A stretch of 57,845 nt of DNA from an uncultured Clostridium sp. (lineage in GTDB: Bacteria; Bacillota; Clostridia; TANB77; CAG-508). The stretch is taken from the NCBI GenBank assembly GCA_900555075.1, contig USJO01000002.1, positions 1 through 57,845 on the forward strand, written 5' to 3'. The translations under genes and the position numbers were made by a program. Below the pieces are notes generated by a model. It ran no database searches. It had not been told where the DNA came from and worked only from the letters and a program-made list of their open reading frames with translations. This document shows positions 35,202 to 44,305 of this stretch, one piece after another (the stretch's first letter is position 1; every line of letters begins with the position of its first letter).

Positions 35202-36464
35202 TTATTTAATCTTTCTTGCTTCTAAGTAATATCTCTTGTCATAGCTATGTCCCATAGAGAATGTTTTTCTTGGTAAAGCACCATCTAGGATTACTGTTTT
35301 AAATAAATCTGTTTTCTTCATATTTGGAAGTAGGAATCCAATGTTTCCAGGCTCGCTTCCTAATTTTTTTGTAACATCATCACCATGGATGTAGTCAACC
35401 TTTCCACCATTGCTTTTAATGTATTCATCAATAAATATTTGTAAAGAGCCTACAGCTAAGTTTGATTTTGGATTTTTAATATATAAAGTTTCTGAGTGGT
35501 CTTTATATACATATTCTATTCTTTGACCTTCTCCAGCAGTTGTAGATATATCATAGAATTTTTTAAATTCTTTAATCATCTTCTCTGGCTCAACACCAAA
35601 TACAACTCTATGTATTGGCTCAAATTCTAATGCATCACTGTGTAGGTTTACAACCTCAACTAGAGCATATCTTGCTGGATGATTCTCATATTCTTCTTTT
35701 GGTAATACTTTCTTTAAATTCTCATAGCAAGCTTTTGCAGTTGCTAAAGAATGGTTCCCGTCTCCAACTGAGAATAGTAAAACACCTTTATCTTTAACAT
35801 TATATTTTGCTTCAAAATTATCTTTATCAGCAAGTTTTTCTAAACCAGCAAAAACAGCATCTGTTAAATTATCTGGAATTTTATATCCTTTTATATGACC
35901 TCCATTTTGCATTAAATCAAAGTCATACACTAAATCTTCTGAACTTACCTTGTCTGTTAAACCTTCTATAATCTCTTTTTTCTCATCATCAATTAAGAGC
36001 ATTACGTGTGGCAATTCTAATTTTGCATTTTCTCTTACTCTTACTCTAGGAGGTATCCTCTCTAAAACGGTTCCTTCAGTTGCTCTAATTAAAGTTTGAG
36101 AACCTTTTTCATATGAGTAATCTTCTAAGTCCACCATACCAACAATACCTTTTCTTACTTTTCCATCACTACAAGTTCTTTCTAAGTAAACTAAAGAATT
36201 GCTTAGAGTCTTAAAGAAATTAGTATTTAGCAAATTATCCATTTCATCATTTATTTTTTGAATTCTTTCTGAAACATTCTCTCTTTCTAGATATATTTCA
36301 GGTAAAGTAATTTTTAAAGTTGATGGAGCATCTCCTACAATATTTTCAACTTCCTCCCAATATTTTGGTTCAGATGTATATTGATCACAAGCTACAACTG
36401 ACCATTTGTGCATATCAGCATCTTTAGGTAACAATATATTAGCTTTTTTGAATGGTATTTTCAT
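35202..36464 (-). CDS. DUF1015 family protein
   Basis: 420 residues, full length. Opens MKIPFKKANILLPKDADMHK and has the family blocks VACDQYTSEPKYWE, IYLERENVSERI, the strongly conserved LLFSVGDGNHSLATAKACYE, NHPARYALVEVVNLH and HGDDVTKKLGSEPGNIGFLLP. The GDGNHS block looks like an active or binding site, but the biochemical role is not known. The start follows GGAGG and a promoter at 36494-36521. It is divergent from yabG. Confidence 0.93.
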   Translation of the reverse strand: MKIPFKKANILLPKDADMHKWSVVACDQYTSEPKYWEEVENIVGDAPSTLKITLPEIYLERENVSERIQKINDEMDNLLNTNFFKTLSNSLVYLERTCSDGKVRKGIVGMVDLEDYSYEKGSQTLIRATEGTVLERIPPRVRVRENAKLELPHVMLLIDDEKKEIIEGLTDKVSSEDLVYDFDLMQNGGHIKGYKIPDNLTDAVFAGLEKLADKDNFEAKYNVKDKGVLLFSVGDGNHSLATAKACYENLKKVLPKEEYENHPARYALVEVVNLHSDALEFEPIHRVVFGVEPEKMIKEFKKFYDISTTAGEGQRIEYVYKDHSETLYIKNPKSNLAVGSLQIFIDEYIKSNGGKVDYIHGDDVTKKLGSEPGNIGFLLPNMKKTDLFKTVILDGALPRKTFSMGHSYDKRYYLEARKIK

Positions 36465-36493
36465 AGCAAAACCTCCTTATAAATTCTGTTCAA

Positions 36494-36521
36494 ATTATAT
36501 CACTAAAAAAGAGATTGTCAA
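36494..36521 (-). promoter_or_regulatory. Sigma-A promoter of the DUF1015 gene
   Basis: Minus-strand TTGACA (36521-36516) and TATAAT (36499-36494), 16-base spacer. Confidence 0.75.
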
Positions 36522-36532
36522 TACATACTGAC

Positions 36533-36560
36533 ACACCACTACAAAATTCGACATAAAATA
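36533..36560 (+). promoter_or_regulatory. Sigma-K-like promoter of yabG
   Basis: AC at 36533-36534, 17-base spacer, CATAAAATA at 36552-36560, matching the sigma-K pattern AC-N17-CATANNNTA. yabG is a sigma-K gene in B. subtilis, so context agrees. Confidence 0.6.
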
Positions 36561-36589
36561 TAATAGCAAAATATTTTGAGGTGATGAAC

Positions 36590-37403
36590 GTGAAAATAAA
36601 AAAGGGGGACTTTGTTGCGAGAAAATCATACAAACAAGATGTCCTTTTTGTTGTCGATAAAATAATAAATTTGAAAGATGGTAGTGCTTACGTAATTTTA
36701 AAAGGTGTAACAATCAGAATAGAGGCAGATGCCCCAATTGAAGATATAGTGAGAGTTGATGAAAGTAAAGTTACAATAGCAGAAAAGAGAATAGAAAAAC
36801 TACTCTTAGAAAGAATAAAAAACAATAAAATAGAACATAGAAATAACATTATAAAAAATAAAAACCGGTAAGATTCTTCATTTAGATGGAGATAGGCGAT
36901 ATAGTGAGAAATCAGCAAGATATTACAGAAAGATGGGTTTAAATGCTATAGTAAAAAATATCCCGGAAAATAAACAAGCATTAGTAGTAAGACAATTGCT
37001 AGAGAGATACAATCCTGATATATTAATAATAACAGGACATGATGCAATGCTGAAAAAAGGGATGAACTTTTCTAACATATACAATTATAGAAATTCAAAA
37101 AACTTTTTTGAAACAGTTGTTGAAGCCAGAAAATGGGCTAAATCTTCTAATAAGTTAGTTATATTTGCAGGAGCCTGTCAAAGTTTTTTTGAGGCATTAA
37201 TAGAAGCTGGTGCGGATTTTGCCTCTTCTCCAGGCAGAATTTTAATAGATTTTATTGATCCACTTATTGTAGCAGAGAAAATTGCAATAACAGATAGAAA
37301 TAGATTTGTAAGTAGTTATGACATAGCAAGGGAAATAAAAGAAGGAGAAAAAGGCATTAGTGGAATAGGTGCAATGGGAAAAAGTAACAAGTATGTAACA
37401 TAA
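36590..37403 (+). pseudogene. yabG: Sporulation-specific protease YabG, frameshifted
   Basis: Cysteine protease that processes coat proteins in the mother cell. Start taken at GTG 36590 (GAGGTGAT four bases upstream), giving KIKKGDFVARKSYKQDVLF like B. subtilis YabG. That frame stops at 36869-36871. The rest lies in another frame: GKILHLDGDRRYSEKSARYY, ILIITGHDAMLKK, KLVIFAGACQSFFEALIEAG and FASSPGRI, with the conserved His and Cys. Removing one A of the run 36860-36864 joins the halves into a family-length protein of about 270 residues. Both halves are well conserved, so the break is recent or an error. Confidence 0.92.
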
Positions 37404-37491
37404 ATGTAATAAAAATGTAATAAAACACAACTTAGGACTTGAAACCCTAGAGCCACAAAGGAAAATAAAAACCGACATAATAATATTTTTT

Positions 37492-37520
37492 TTGACAATT
37501 GAACTTATGAATGATATAAT
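37492..37520 (+). promoter_or_regulatory. Sigma-A promoter of veg
   Basis: Perfect TTGACA (37492-37497) and TATAAT (37515-37520) with 17-base spacing. The B. subtilis veg promoter is likewise an unusually strong consensus promoter. Confidence 0.88.
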
Positions 37521-37552
37521 GAGACAAATTAATCGAGAGGATGTGTAGTCAT

Positions 37553-37834
37553 ATGATTTGCCCTAGTGATATTCTAAACATTAAAGAAAAATTAGATCAA
37601 AACATAGGACAAAAGGTAATGGTGAGGAGAGCAATTGGACGAAAAAGATTTTTAGAAGAAGAAGCAGTCATAGAAAACACGTATAAGTATTTCTTCAATG
37701 TAAAAAATGAAGAAAAAGAAACCAATGATAGTTATCAATATGAAAACTTATTTACAAATGATGTACAAATTTCAATATTTAATGGAAAAGAATATTTCCC
37801 ATTAATACCAACAACAATAAAATCAAAATTTTAA
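37553..37834 (+). CDS. veg: Veg family protein
   Basis: 93 residues from the ATG at 37553; the earlier ATG at 37541 directly abuts the GAGAGG site. Recognised by DILNIKEKLDQNIGQKVMVRRAIGRKR-type opening (split: DILNIKEKLDQNIGQK, then RRAIGRKR) and the later ENTYKYFFNVK and YQYENLFTNDVQISIF, the Veg beta-barrel core. Veg is linked to biofilm gene control and expressed strongly in growing cells. The order yabG-veg is conserved with B. subtilis. A terminator follows at once. Confidence 0.9.
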   Translation: MICPSDILNIKEKLDQNIGQKVMVRRAIGRKRFLEEEAVIENTYKYFFNVKNEEKETNDSYQYENLFTNDVQISIFNGKEYFPLIPTTIKSKF

Positions 37835-37862
37835 AAAATTCCTAACTATAGGAATTTTTTTT
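37833..37862 (+). terminator. Terminator after veg
   Basis: AAAATTCCTA / TAGGAATTTT arms around ACTA-type loop, then a run of T. Confidence 0.85.
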
Positions 37863-37903
37863 ATCTTCCTTAATATAATATAATAATTAAGGGAGGGAAT
37901 ATT

Positions 37904-39439
37904 ATGGTAGTAGAAACAGCCAAAAATCAAATTGTTTTAAATCAAATAGTAGGACAAAAGAAGGAAAATAGACAGATTGAAAGCGATGTGATAGTAAATG
38001 ATGTTAAACCAGATGTATTAAATGTAATAGCTACAAATGGTGTAGTTAACATTTATAAAAAAGATGTAATGGATGGTAAAATACGAATAGATGGAGCTAT
38101 TAACACTTATATAATATATATGGCAGATGATAAGCAAAGTCAGGTAAGAAGCCTAAATACAAGTCTAGATTTTACACAAGTTATAGATATGGAAAATGCG
38201 AGAGAAAGTATGGAGGCACAAGTAAAAGTCGAAGTAAAAAACTTTGACACAAGAATACTAAACGGAAGAAAAATAAATGTAAAAGCAAATTTAGAGATAT
38301 CTATAAATATATATTCTAATGAAAGCTTTAACATTGTAACAGGAGTTGAAAAAATAAATGATATTCAATTACTAAAAAATACACAGCAAATTACCTCTTT
38401 GATAGGAAATGGAACAAACAAAGTTGTTGCAAAGGACACAATAGCAATAGATGTATCAGATGACTTAGTAGAAATAATGAAAGTTAATTTCAAAATAATA
38501 AATGAAGAAACCAAAATAAGCTATAACAAAGTATTATCAAAAGCAGACGCAATGGTAGAAATAATGTACTTAACAGAGGATAATAGAATTTGCAAAGCTA
38601 CAACTCAAATGCCAATAATGGGATTTGTGGAAATACAAAACGTAAATGAAAATTCAAAATGCGAAGTGCAAAACAATTTAAATAATCTGGTCATAAAACC
38701 AAACCATCAAGAGGGAAACTCTATATCAGTAGAAGCCGAAATAGAGGTAGTATGTATGGCGTATGAAACAAAAGAAATTAATATGATTGAAGATTTATAT
38801 AGCATAACAGAAGAACTAAGTTTCACCAAAAAAGACATAAATGCAGTTACAGAAAGAAATAAAATGAATGATACCTGCATAGTTCAAGAAAATATTAGAA
38901 TGCCAGAACTTACAGGTCAAGTTTTAGATGTTCAAATTAATCCTTCAATAAATAATACTCAAGTAAGAAAAGGTAAAATTATTTATGAAGGAAATCTAAA
39001 CCTACAAATATTATTTGAACAAAATACTAGTGTAAATTCAAGAACTGTAGATTTACCTTTCAATTTTGATGTGAATTCAGAAAAAATAGATGATAAATCT
39101 ATTGTGGAAACAATGTTAGAAATAAGGCAAAATGACTTTGTGGTAAGAGATGGAACAATAGAAATGACTGTAGGAATACAGTTTAACATATCAGAACAAA
39201 AGAATAAAGTATTAAATATGATAGAGGAAGTAGATATGGAGGAAAGCAAGGATTGCAACACATATAGTATGGTAATATACTTTGTAAAACCAGGAGACAC
39301 TTTGTGGAGCATAGCAAAAATGTTTAGAAGCACAGTTGAAGACATAGCTAGAGTAAATGATATAGAAAATATAAATAAAATAAGAATTGGGCAACAGCTA
39401 TATATACCAAGATTTTGCAGAAATAGAATAGTAATTTAG
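37904..39439 (+). CDS. SPOCS (DUF3794) and LysM domain spore coat protein
   Basis: 511 residues. Repeated SPOCS/DUF3794 units fill most of the chain: one near 20-135 (QIESDVIVNDVKPDVLNVIA, with GKIRIDGAINTYIIYMA) and others near 160-270 and 300-430 (TGQVLDVQINPSI, GKIIYEGNLNLQILFE). The end is a LysM domain (about 455-503: VKPGDTLWSIAKMFRSTVED to RIGQQLYIPRF), which binds peptidoglycan. Such proteins belong to the clostridial spore coat and cortex interface. AGGGAGG precedes the start. yunB follows after 1 bp, so the two form one sporulation unit. Confidence 0.92.
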   Translation: MVVETAKNQIVLNQIVGQKKENRQIESDVIVNDVKPDVLNVIATNGVVNIYKKDVMDGKIRIDGAINTYIIYMADDKQSQVRSLNTSLDFTQVIDMENARESMEAQVKVEVKNFDTRILNGRKINVKANLEISINIYSNESFNIVTGVEKINDIQLLKNTQQITSLIGNGTNKVVAKDTIAIDVSDDLVEIMKVNFKIINEETKISYNKVLSKADAMVEIMYLTEDNRICKATTQMPIMGFVEIQNVNENSKCEVQNNLNNLVIKPNHQEGNSISVEAEIEVVCMAYETKEINMIEDLYSITEELSFTKKDINAVTERNKMNDTCIVQENIRMPELTGQVLDVQINPSINNTQVRKGKIIYEGNLNLQILFEQNTSVNSRTVDLPFNFDVNSEKIDDKSIVETMLEIRQNDFVVRDGTIEMTVGIQFNISEQKNKVLNMIEEVDMEESKDCNTYSMVIYFVKPGDTLWSIAKMFRSTVEDIARVNDIENINKIRIGQQLYIPRFCRNRIVI

Positions 39440-39440
39440 A

Positions 39441-40115
39441 ATGGATAAAATATATTCAAGAACTAAAATAAGACTGCCCAGTATTAAGACAATAAAACCA
39501 AACAATAGAAAAATAAGCAAAATATATTTTATAGTATTGACTTTAATTATATCAACAATAACAGTATATACCATATTAAAATTAACAGATCCAATATTTG
39601 AAGGACTATGTGTAGAAAAAGCAAGAAGAATTGCAACAGATTTAACCAACCGTAAATCAAGTGAAGTCTTAGCAAAATACAATTATCAGGATACAGTGAA
39701 AATAATAAAAAGTGAGGATAAAAAAAATAGTGTACTAAAAACCGATATAGTTACACTAAACCAAATAATATCAGAAATAGCAATAGAAATACAAAATGAA
39801 CTAGATGACTTAGGAAGGCAAAACGTAGAAATACCAATGGGTGCACTAACTGGTAGCCAATATCTAGCTGGAAGCGGACCAAAAATAAAAATAAGAATTA
39901 TATCAGCAGGAAATATAATAACAGATATAAGAACAGAATTTAAAGCAACAGGAATAAACCAAACATTATATAGAATATATTTAAATTTAGAATGTAATAT
40001 TTCAATACTTACTTCTTACAAAACAATAAAGGAGAAAGTAGAAAACCAAGTCTTGCTTGTAGAGACAGTTCTAGTAGGTGAAGTTCCAGAAACATATTTG
40101 CAATTAGAAAAATAG
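39441..40115 (+). CDS. yunB: Sporulation protein YunB
   Basis: 224 residues. A basic N-terminus, one membrane span (about 27-46), then LCVEKARRIATDLTNRKSSE, TLNQIISEIAIEIQNELDDL, VEIPMGALTGSQYLAGSGPK and the tail NQVLLVETVLVGEVPETYLQ, all YunB signatures. In B. subtilis it is a sigma-E-controlled protein needed for normal sporulation; its molecular role is not known. No separate binding site is seen, and it starts one base after the SPOCS-LysM stop, suggesting coupling. Confidence 0.93.
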   Translation: MDKIYSRTKIRLPSIKTIKPNNRKISKIYFIVLTLIISTITVYTILKLTDPIFEGLCVEKARRIATDLTNRKSSEVLAKYNYQDTVKIIKSEDKKNSVLKTDIVTLNQIISEIAIEIQNELDDLGRQNVEIPMGALTGSQYLAGSGPKIKIRIISAGNIITDIRTEFKATGINQTLYRIYLNLECNISILTSYKTIKEKVENQVLLVETVLVGEVPETYLQLEK

Positions 40116-40116
40116 G

Positions 40117-40146
40117 GAGGACATTTTAACAAAATGTTCTCTTTTT
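40117..40146 (+). terminator. Terminator after yunB
   Basis: GAG-ACATTTT / AAAATGT-CTC arms around AAC, followed by TTTTT. Confidence 0.75.
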
Positions 40147-40149
40147 CTA

Positions 40150-40178
40150 TTGACCAAAAGTGTAGAAAAATGTATAAT
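40150..40178 (+). promoter_or_regulatory. Promoter of the DUF5050 gene
   Basis: TTGACC (40150-40155) and TATAAT (40173-40178), 17-base spacer, 29 bp before the start codon. Confidence 0.8.
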
Positions 40179-40207
40179 AAAGATATATTAGAATTAGGAG
40201 GAAATAT

Positions 40208-41227
40208 ATGAAAGATATGTTAATGAAATTAATTTCAAATAAAAGCTTATATCTTAAAATACTAGCAGGTTTAATTATAATAATTGCAATAATTGTTATT
40301 GGTTCATGCTGTAAATCTACTAAATATGGTAATTCATCAGGCAATAACAATAACTTTGGAATAGCTGTTCAAGATGGAAAATGGATATACTATATTGAAA
40401 TGGACGACGATGAGCCAACCGGAATATTCAAAGTCAAAGAAAATGGAAAGAAAACAGAAAAAGTAATTGATGGCAACATTTTTGGGTTAAACATAATAGA
40501 CAATTATATATATTGTGTAGAATACAATGAAGATGATGCTCAATATAATTTAATAAGAGTAAAAACAAACGGAAACAACAAAGAAACCTTAGCAAAAAAT
40601 ATCGATGAAGCACCAATAATGGTGGTTGACAAATGGGTTTATTATAATAAAAACAGCAACCTATATAGAGTAAAGCTTGATGGCACAGATCGAGAGAAAA
40701 TATCAGACAAAAAAATATCATATTATCATATAGATGGAAAATGGATTTACTATATCTACAAAATAGAAGGTTCTCAATACATAGCAAGAATGAAATTAGA
40801 TGGAGAAAAAAGTGAAAGAATATCAAAAGCAGAAGAAGATAGGAAATATGAAGCTGTATATGTAAAAGGTGGTAAAATATACTTCATAGTAGCAAAACAA
40901 AATGAAAACTATGATTATACATATTATTTGTATAAAATGAATAAAAAAGGCGAGAAAAAAGAACAAATATGCAAGTTAGATGCTAACGTACAATATATAA
41001 ATATGCAAGAAAAAGCTATCTATTATACAGTTACAGAAGATTACAATGAATATACTGTAAAACACATAAAATATAATGGGACAGATAAACAAATAATCAC
41101 TAACACTAAAGAAGCATTAAATCTAAACGTAACAGATAAATGGGTATTCTTCCTAGGAATTAATAGTGATAACAACAGTATAATGAAGATGGTAAGCATT
41201 AAGGGAGACAAGGAAAAAGAGTTGTAA
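40208..41227 (+). CDS. DUF5050 beta-propeller-like surface protein
   Basis: 339 residues. An N-terminal hydrophobic segment (about 14-36) ends IVIGSCCKS, which could serve as membrane anchor or lipobox. The rest is a string of about seven repeats built on a WIYYIE / IYRVKLDGTDREKI pattern (residue-rich in Tyr, Lys and DG turns), typical of DUF5050 propellers. It is expected to lie outside the membrane. The function is unknown. The uridine kinase gene follows after 14 bp and may share transcription. Confidence 0.85.
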   Translation: MKDMLMKLISNKSLYLKILAGLIIIIAIIVIGSCCKSTKYGNSSGNNNNFGIAVQDGKWIYYIEMDDDEPTGIFKVKENGKKTEKVIDGNIFGLNIIDNYIYCVEYNEDDAQYNLIRVKTNGNNKETLAKNIDEAPIMVVDKWVYYNKNSNLYRVKLDGTDREKISDKKISYYHIDGKWIYYIYKIEGSQYIARMKLDGEKSERISKAEEDRKYEAVYVKGGKIYFIVAKQNENYDYTYYLYKMNKKGEKKEQICKLDANVQYINMQEKAIYYTVTEDYNEYTVKHIKYNGTDKQIITNTKEALNLNVTDKWVFFLGINSDNNSIMKMVSIKGDKEKEL

Positions 41228-41241
41228 GTAGGTGACTAAAG

Positions 41242-42882
41242 ATGCAAATAATTTATAAAGATATAATAATAGACGTAAAAGAAAGTACGCCAGTTAATGA
41301 GTTATTAAAAGATGAAATACAAAAAGCAAAATGCAAAGTAATTGCGTGTAAATTTAATAATGAAATTAAAAGTTTAAATTATAAAATAAAGTCAGATGGA
41401 AAACTAGAATTAATTGACTTAGAACATAAAGATGGAATGAGAATTTACAGAAGAGGACTTGTTTATATAATAAGTAAAGCTGTCTGCGAAACTTACCCAG
41501 GTACCCTAATGACAATTAATTACCAATTATCAAATGCAATGTTTTGTACAGTAGACAATTTAAAAATAACAAATGAAGTAATTAAAAATGTAAATAACAG
41601 GGTAAAAGAAATAATTAATAGCAATTTACCAATAGAAAAACGCTTTATGACAAAAGAAGAGGCTATTAAATTTTACGATAAAGAAAATACTTTAAAGGGA
41701 AAACTACAACTAGATTTAAAGCAGAAAAAAGAAGTAACACTTTATTACTGTGAAGACTATTATAATTACTTTTATGGAGTTTTGCCAATATCAACAAATT
41801 TTGTAGAAGCATATGAAATTTCAAAATATGATGATGGAATTTTAATAAGATATCCAAGCAAAGAAAATCCATACCAACTTTCAGAATTTAAAGATACGCC
41901 AAAATTATTTGCCACACTTGAAGAATATCAAGAATTGCATAAAGTATTAAATGTAAATACTCTTTATAAACTAAATAAAATAGTTGAAAAAGGGACGATA
42001 GAAGAATATGTGTTATTAGATGAGGCTTTACACGAAAAAAAGGTTGGAGCCATTGCAGACCACATAGCAGAAAATAAAAATATTAAATTAATTGCCATAG
42101 CTGGACCATCATCTTCTGGAAAAACGACCTTTGCAAAAAGGCTTGGCTTGCAACTAAGGTTAAATGGTCTTAAACCCAAAATAATATCTGTAGACAACTA
42201 TTTTGTTGAAAGGGAAGAAACACCATTAGATGAAGAAGGAAATTACGACTTTGAAAGTATAGATGCAGTTGATACAAAACTATTAAATAATGACTTAGTG
42301 AAACTACTAAAGGGAGAAGAAATAGATGCTCCAACATTTAATTTCCACACAGGGCACAAGGAATATAAAGGCAACAAAATGCAACTTGCATCAGATGAAA
42401 TTCTAGTAATGGAGGGTATTCATTGTTTAAATGATAAACTTACATATTTAATACCAAAGAAACAGAAATACAAAATATATATTAGTGCATTAACAGTTCT
42501 AAATATTGACTATTACAATAGGATATCTACAACTGATACAAGACTTATTAGAAGAATTGTAAGAGATTATAAATTTAGAGGATATAATGCAGTACATACA
42601 TTAGAAAGATGGCCTTCAGTAAATAGAGGAGAAGATAAGAACATATTTACTTTCCAAGAGGAAGCAGATGTAATGTTTAATTCATCATTGATATATGAAT
42701 TAAGTGTATTAAAAAAATATGCAATTCCATTGCTACAAGAGATAGAAATTACATCTCCACTATATTCAGAAGCTAAAAGAATAATATCAATGCTTTCATA
42801 TTTTAAAGACATACCAGATGAAGCAGTACCATCACACTCACTATTAAGAGAATTTATTGGAGGAAGCATATTTAAAGAATGA
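41242..42882 (+). CDS. TGS-like domain and uridine kinase-type P-loop protein
   Basis: 546 residues in two parts. The first 60 residues resemble a TGS domain (KDIIIDVKESTPVNELL), and the next 170 a ThrRS-like second domain. From about 280 there is a uridine kinase/phosphoribulokinase-type P-loop kinase: Walker A GPSSSGKTT (288-296), SVDNYFVEREETPLDEEGNY, APTFNFHTGHKEY and VMEGIHCLND, with RRIVRDYKFRGY later. This fusion is a known family in Clostridia. Nucleoside phosphorylation is likely by family, but the exact substrate and the use of the TGS part are unknown. Confidence 0.9.
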   Translation: MQIIYKDIIIDVKESTPVNELLKDEIQKAKCKVIACKFNNEIKSLNYKIKSDGKLELIDLEHKDGMRIYRRGLVYIISKAVCETYPGTLMTINYQLSNAMFCTVDNLKITNEVIKNVNNRVKEIINSNLPIEKRFMTKEEAIKFYDKENTLKGKLQLDLKQKKEVTLYYCEDYYNYFYGVLPISTNFVEAYEISKYDDGILIRYPSKENPYQLSEFKDTPKLFATLEEYQELHKVLNVNTLYKLNKIVEKGTIEEYVLLDEALHEKKVGAIADHIAENKNIKLIAIAGPSSSGKTTFAKRLGLQLRLNGLKPKIISVDNYFVEREETPLDEEGNYDFESIDAVDTKLLNNDLVKLLKGEEIDAPTFNFHTGHKEYKGNKMQLASDEILVMEGIHCLNDKLTYLIPKKQKYKIYISALTVLNIDYYNRISTTDTRLIRRIVRDYKFRGYNAVHTLERWPSVNRGEDKNIFTFQEEADVMFNSSLIYELSVLKKYAIPLLQEIEITSPLYSEAKRIISMLSYFKDIPDEAVPSHSLLREFIGGSIFKE

Positions 42883-42922
42883 TATTATGCATCACTAATA
42901 AATAATGTGTAGGGAGAGTAAA

Positions 42923-43234
42923 ATGAAAAGTTTGTTTACAGAAATTGATGAAGAATTCGTGTGTGAACATTGTGGACATACTGTGCCAAGGTTGGGATAT
43001 TCTTGTAGAAACCATTGTAATAAGTGTTTATATTCAAAGCATGTTGATATAAATCCAGGAGATAGAGCTGAGGAGTGCCATGGACTTCTAGAACCGATAG
43101 GAATTGAAATTAAGCCTAAAAAAGGTTATGTTATAGTGTATAAGTGCCAAAAATGTGGAGCTATCCGCAAAAACAAATCTGCTAAAGATGATAATACGGA
43201 TTTAATAATTAAATTAAGCGCAAATGGAGGATAA
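42923..43234 (+). CDS. RNHCP domain zinc-binding protein
   Basis: 103 residues from the ATG at 42923 (GGGAG upstream). The family block CRNHCNKCLYSKHVDINPGDR (cysteines C28, C32, C35 with His31) follows a first pair, C14 and C17. A last C-x-x-C pair, YKCQKCGA, lies near 80. Two zinc sites are plausible. The function of RNHCP proteins is unknown. It follows the uridine kinase by 40 bp, and a terminator follows. Confidence 0.88.
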   Translation: MKSLFTEIDEEFVCEHCGHTVPRLGYSCRNHCNKCLYSKHVDINPGDRAEECHGLLEPIGIEIKPKKGYVIVYKCQKCGAIRKNKSAKDDNTDLIIKLSANGG

Positions 43235-43248
43235 ATATAAAATTAATC

Positions 43249-43288
43249 AAAAAAGAACCCATTAATTATAACTAAGGGGTTCTTTTTT
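43249..43288. terminator. Bidirectional terminator between RNHCP and htpX genes
   Basis: Arms AAAAAAGAACCC / GGGTTCTTTTTT between converging genes. Confidence 0.9.
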
Positions 43289-43303
43289 ATATTTATACAG
43301 GTT

Positions 43304-44203
43304 TTATTGTATATTTTGTAATGCTTCAATCCTATCATCAATACTAGGGTGTGTATCAAATAATCCTGCTTTTTTCTTGCCTTCTTTTTTATCTTTAAAA
43401 GGTGTTACAATAAATAAATTAGCAGTTGCTTTATTAGCAGTTCTTAGCTCATTTTGGTCACTATCTAATTTTCTTAAAGCAGAAATTAAACCTTGAGGAT
43501 TTCTTGTAATTTCAGCGGCTGTGGCATCTGCCAAATATTCCCTTCTTCTTGAAAGGGCCATCTGCATAATCTTACCTAAAATAGGAGAAATAATTAAAAG
43601 AAGAAGACCTATAACCATTAAAATTGCATTACCCTTATTATCGCTATCTCTATCCCTATGACCTTTCCAGAATAAAGAACGAGAGAATAAATCAGAAACC
43701 ATTACTAAAAATCCAACCATAACAGTAACAACAGAAGTAAGCAAAATATCATAATTTTTAATATGTCCCATTTCGTGAGCAATGACGCCTTCTAACTCAT
43801 AATATTCTAGCTTTTCTAAAAGACCAGTAGTCACACAAATAATAGAATGTTCAGGATTGCGCCCAGTAGCAAAAGCATTAGGCTGAGGGTCTTCTATAAC
43901 ATAAAGCTTTGGTCTATGAGAAAGCCCTGAAGAGATCATAAGAGCATCTAAAATATGTACAAGTTTTCTATCCTCTTCTAACGTTGCAGACCTTGCCTTT
44001 GTGGCAGATAAAATAATTTTATCACTATTATAATAAGAAGCAAACGTCAAAGAAACTGAGAATAACATAGCAATAAAAATTGCAGTAGGTCCGCTAAAAT
44101 CTAATGCCATACAAATATAATAAATAATTAAAGAAATCATAAGTAAAAAACCAGTAATAATAAAACTTGATTTTATCTTGTTTTTTTTAATATCTTCGAA
44201 CAT
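43304..44203 (-). CDS. htpX: Membrane zinc metalloprotease HtpX (M48)
   Basis: Protease that degrades damaged membrane proteins. 299 residues from the ATG at 44203, chosen because AGGTGAT lies five bases before; a GTG at 44212 overlaps that site. Two N-terminal spans (about 14-57), the zinc motif HEMGH in EGVIAHEMGHIKNYDI, two further spans (around 153-175 and 190-215), and the third-ligand region RRREYLADATAAEITRNP. The C-terminal DTHPSIDDRIEALQ is also family-typical. Single gene, convergent with the RNHCP gene. Confidence 0.95.
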   Translation of the reverse strand: MFEDIKKNKIKSSFIITGFLLMISLIIYYICMALDFSGPTAIFIAMLFSVSLTFASYYNSDKIILSATKARSATLEEDRKLVHILDALMISSGLSHRPKLYVIEDPQPNAFATGRNPEHSIICVTTGLLEKLEYYELEGVIAHEMGHIKNYDILLTSVVTVMVGFLVMVSDLFSRSLFWKGHRDRDSDNKGNAILMVIGLLLLIISPILGKIMQMALSRRREYLADATAAEITRNPQGLISALRKLDSDQNELRTANKATANLFIVTPFKDKKEGKKKAGLFDTHPSIDDRIEALQNIQ

Positions 44204-44305
44204 AGAAATCACCTAAAAATATTATAACATAATGTAAATTAAATTACCATTAACTTTACTTTTTAAGTAAAATAATATAGAATATATGTGAAAAGAGGTA
44301 ATTTA

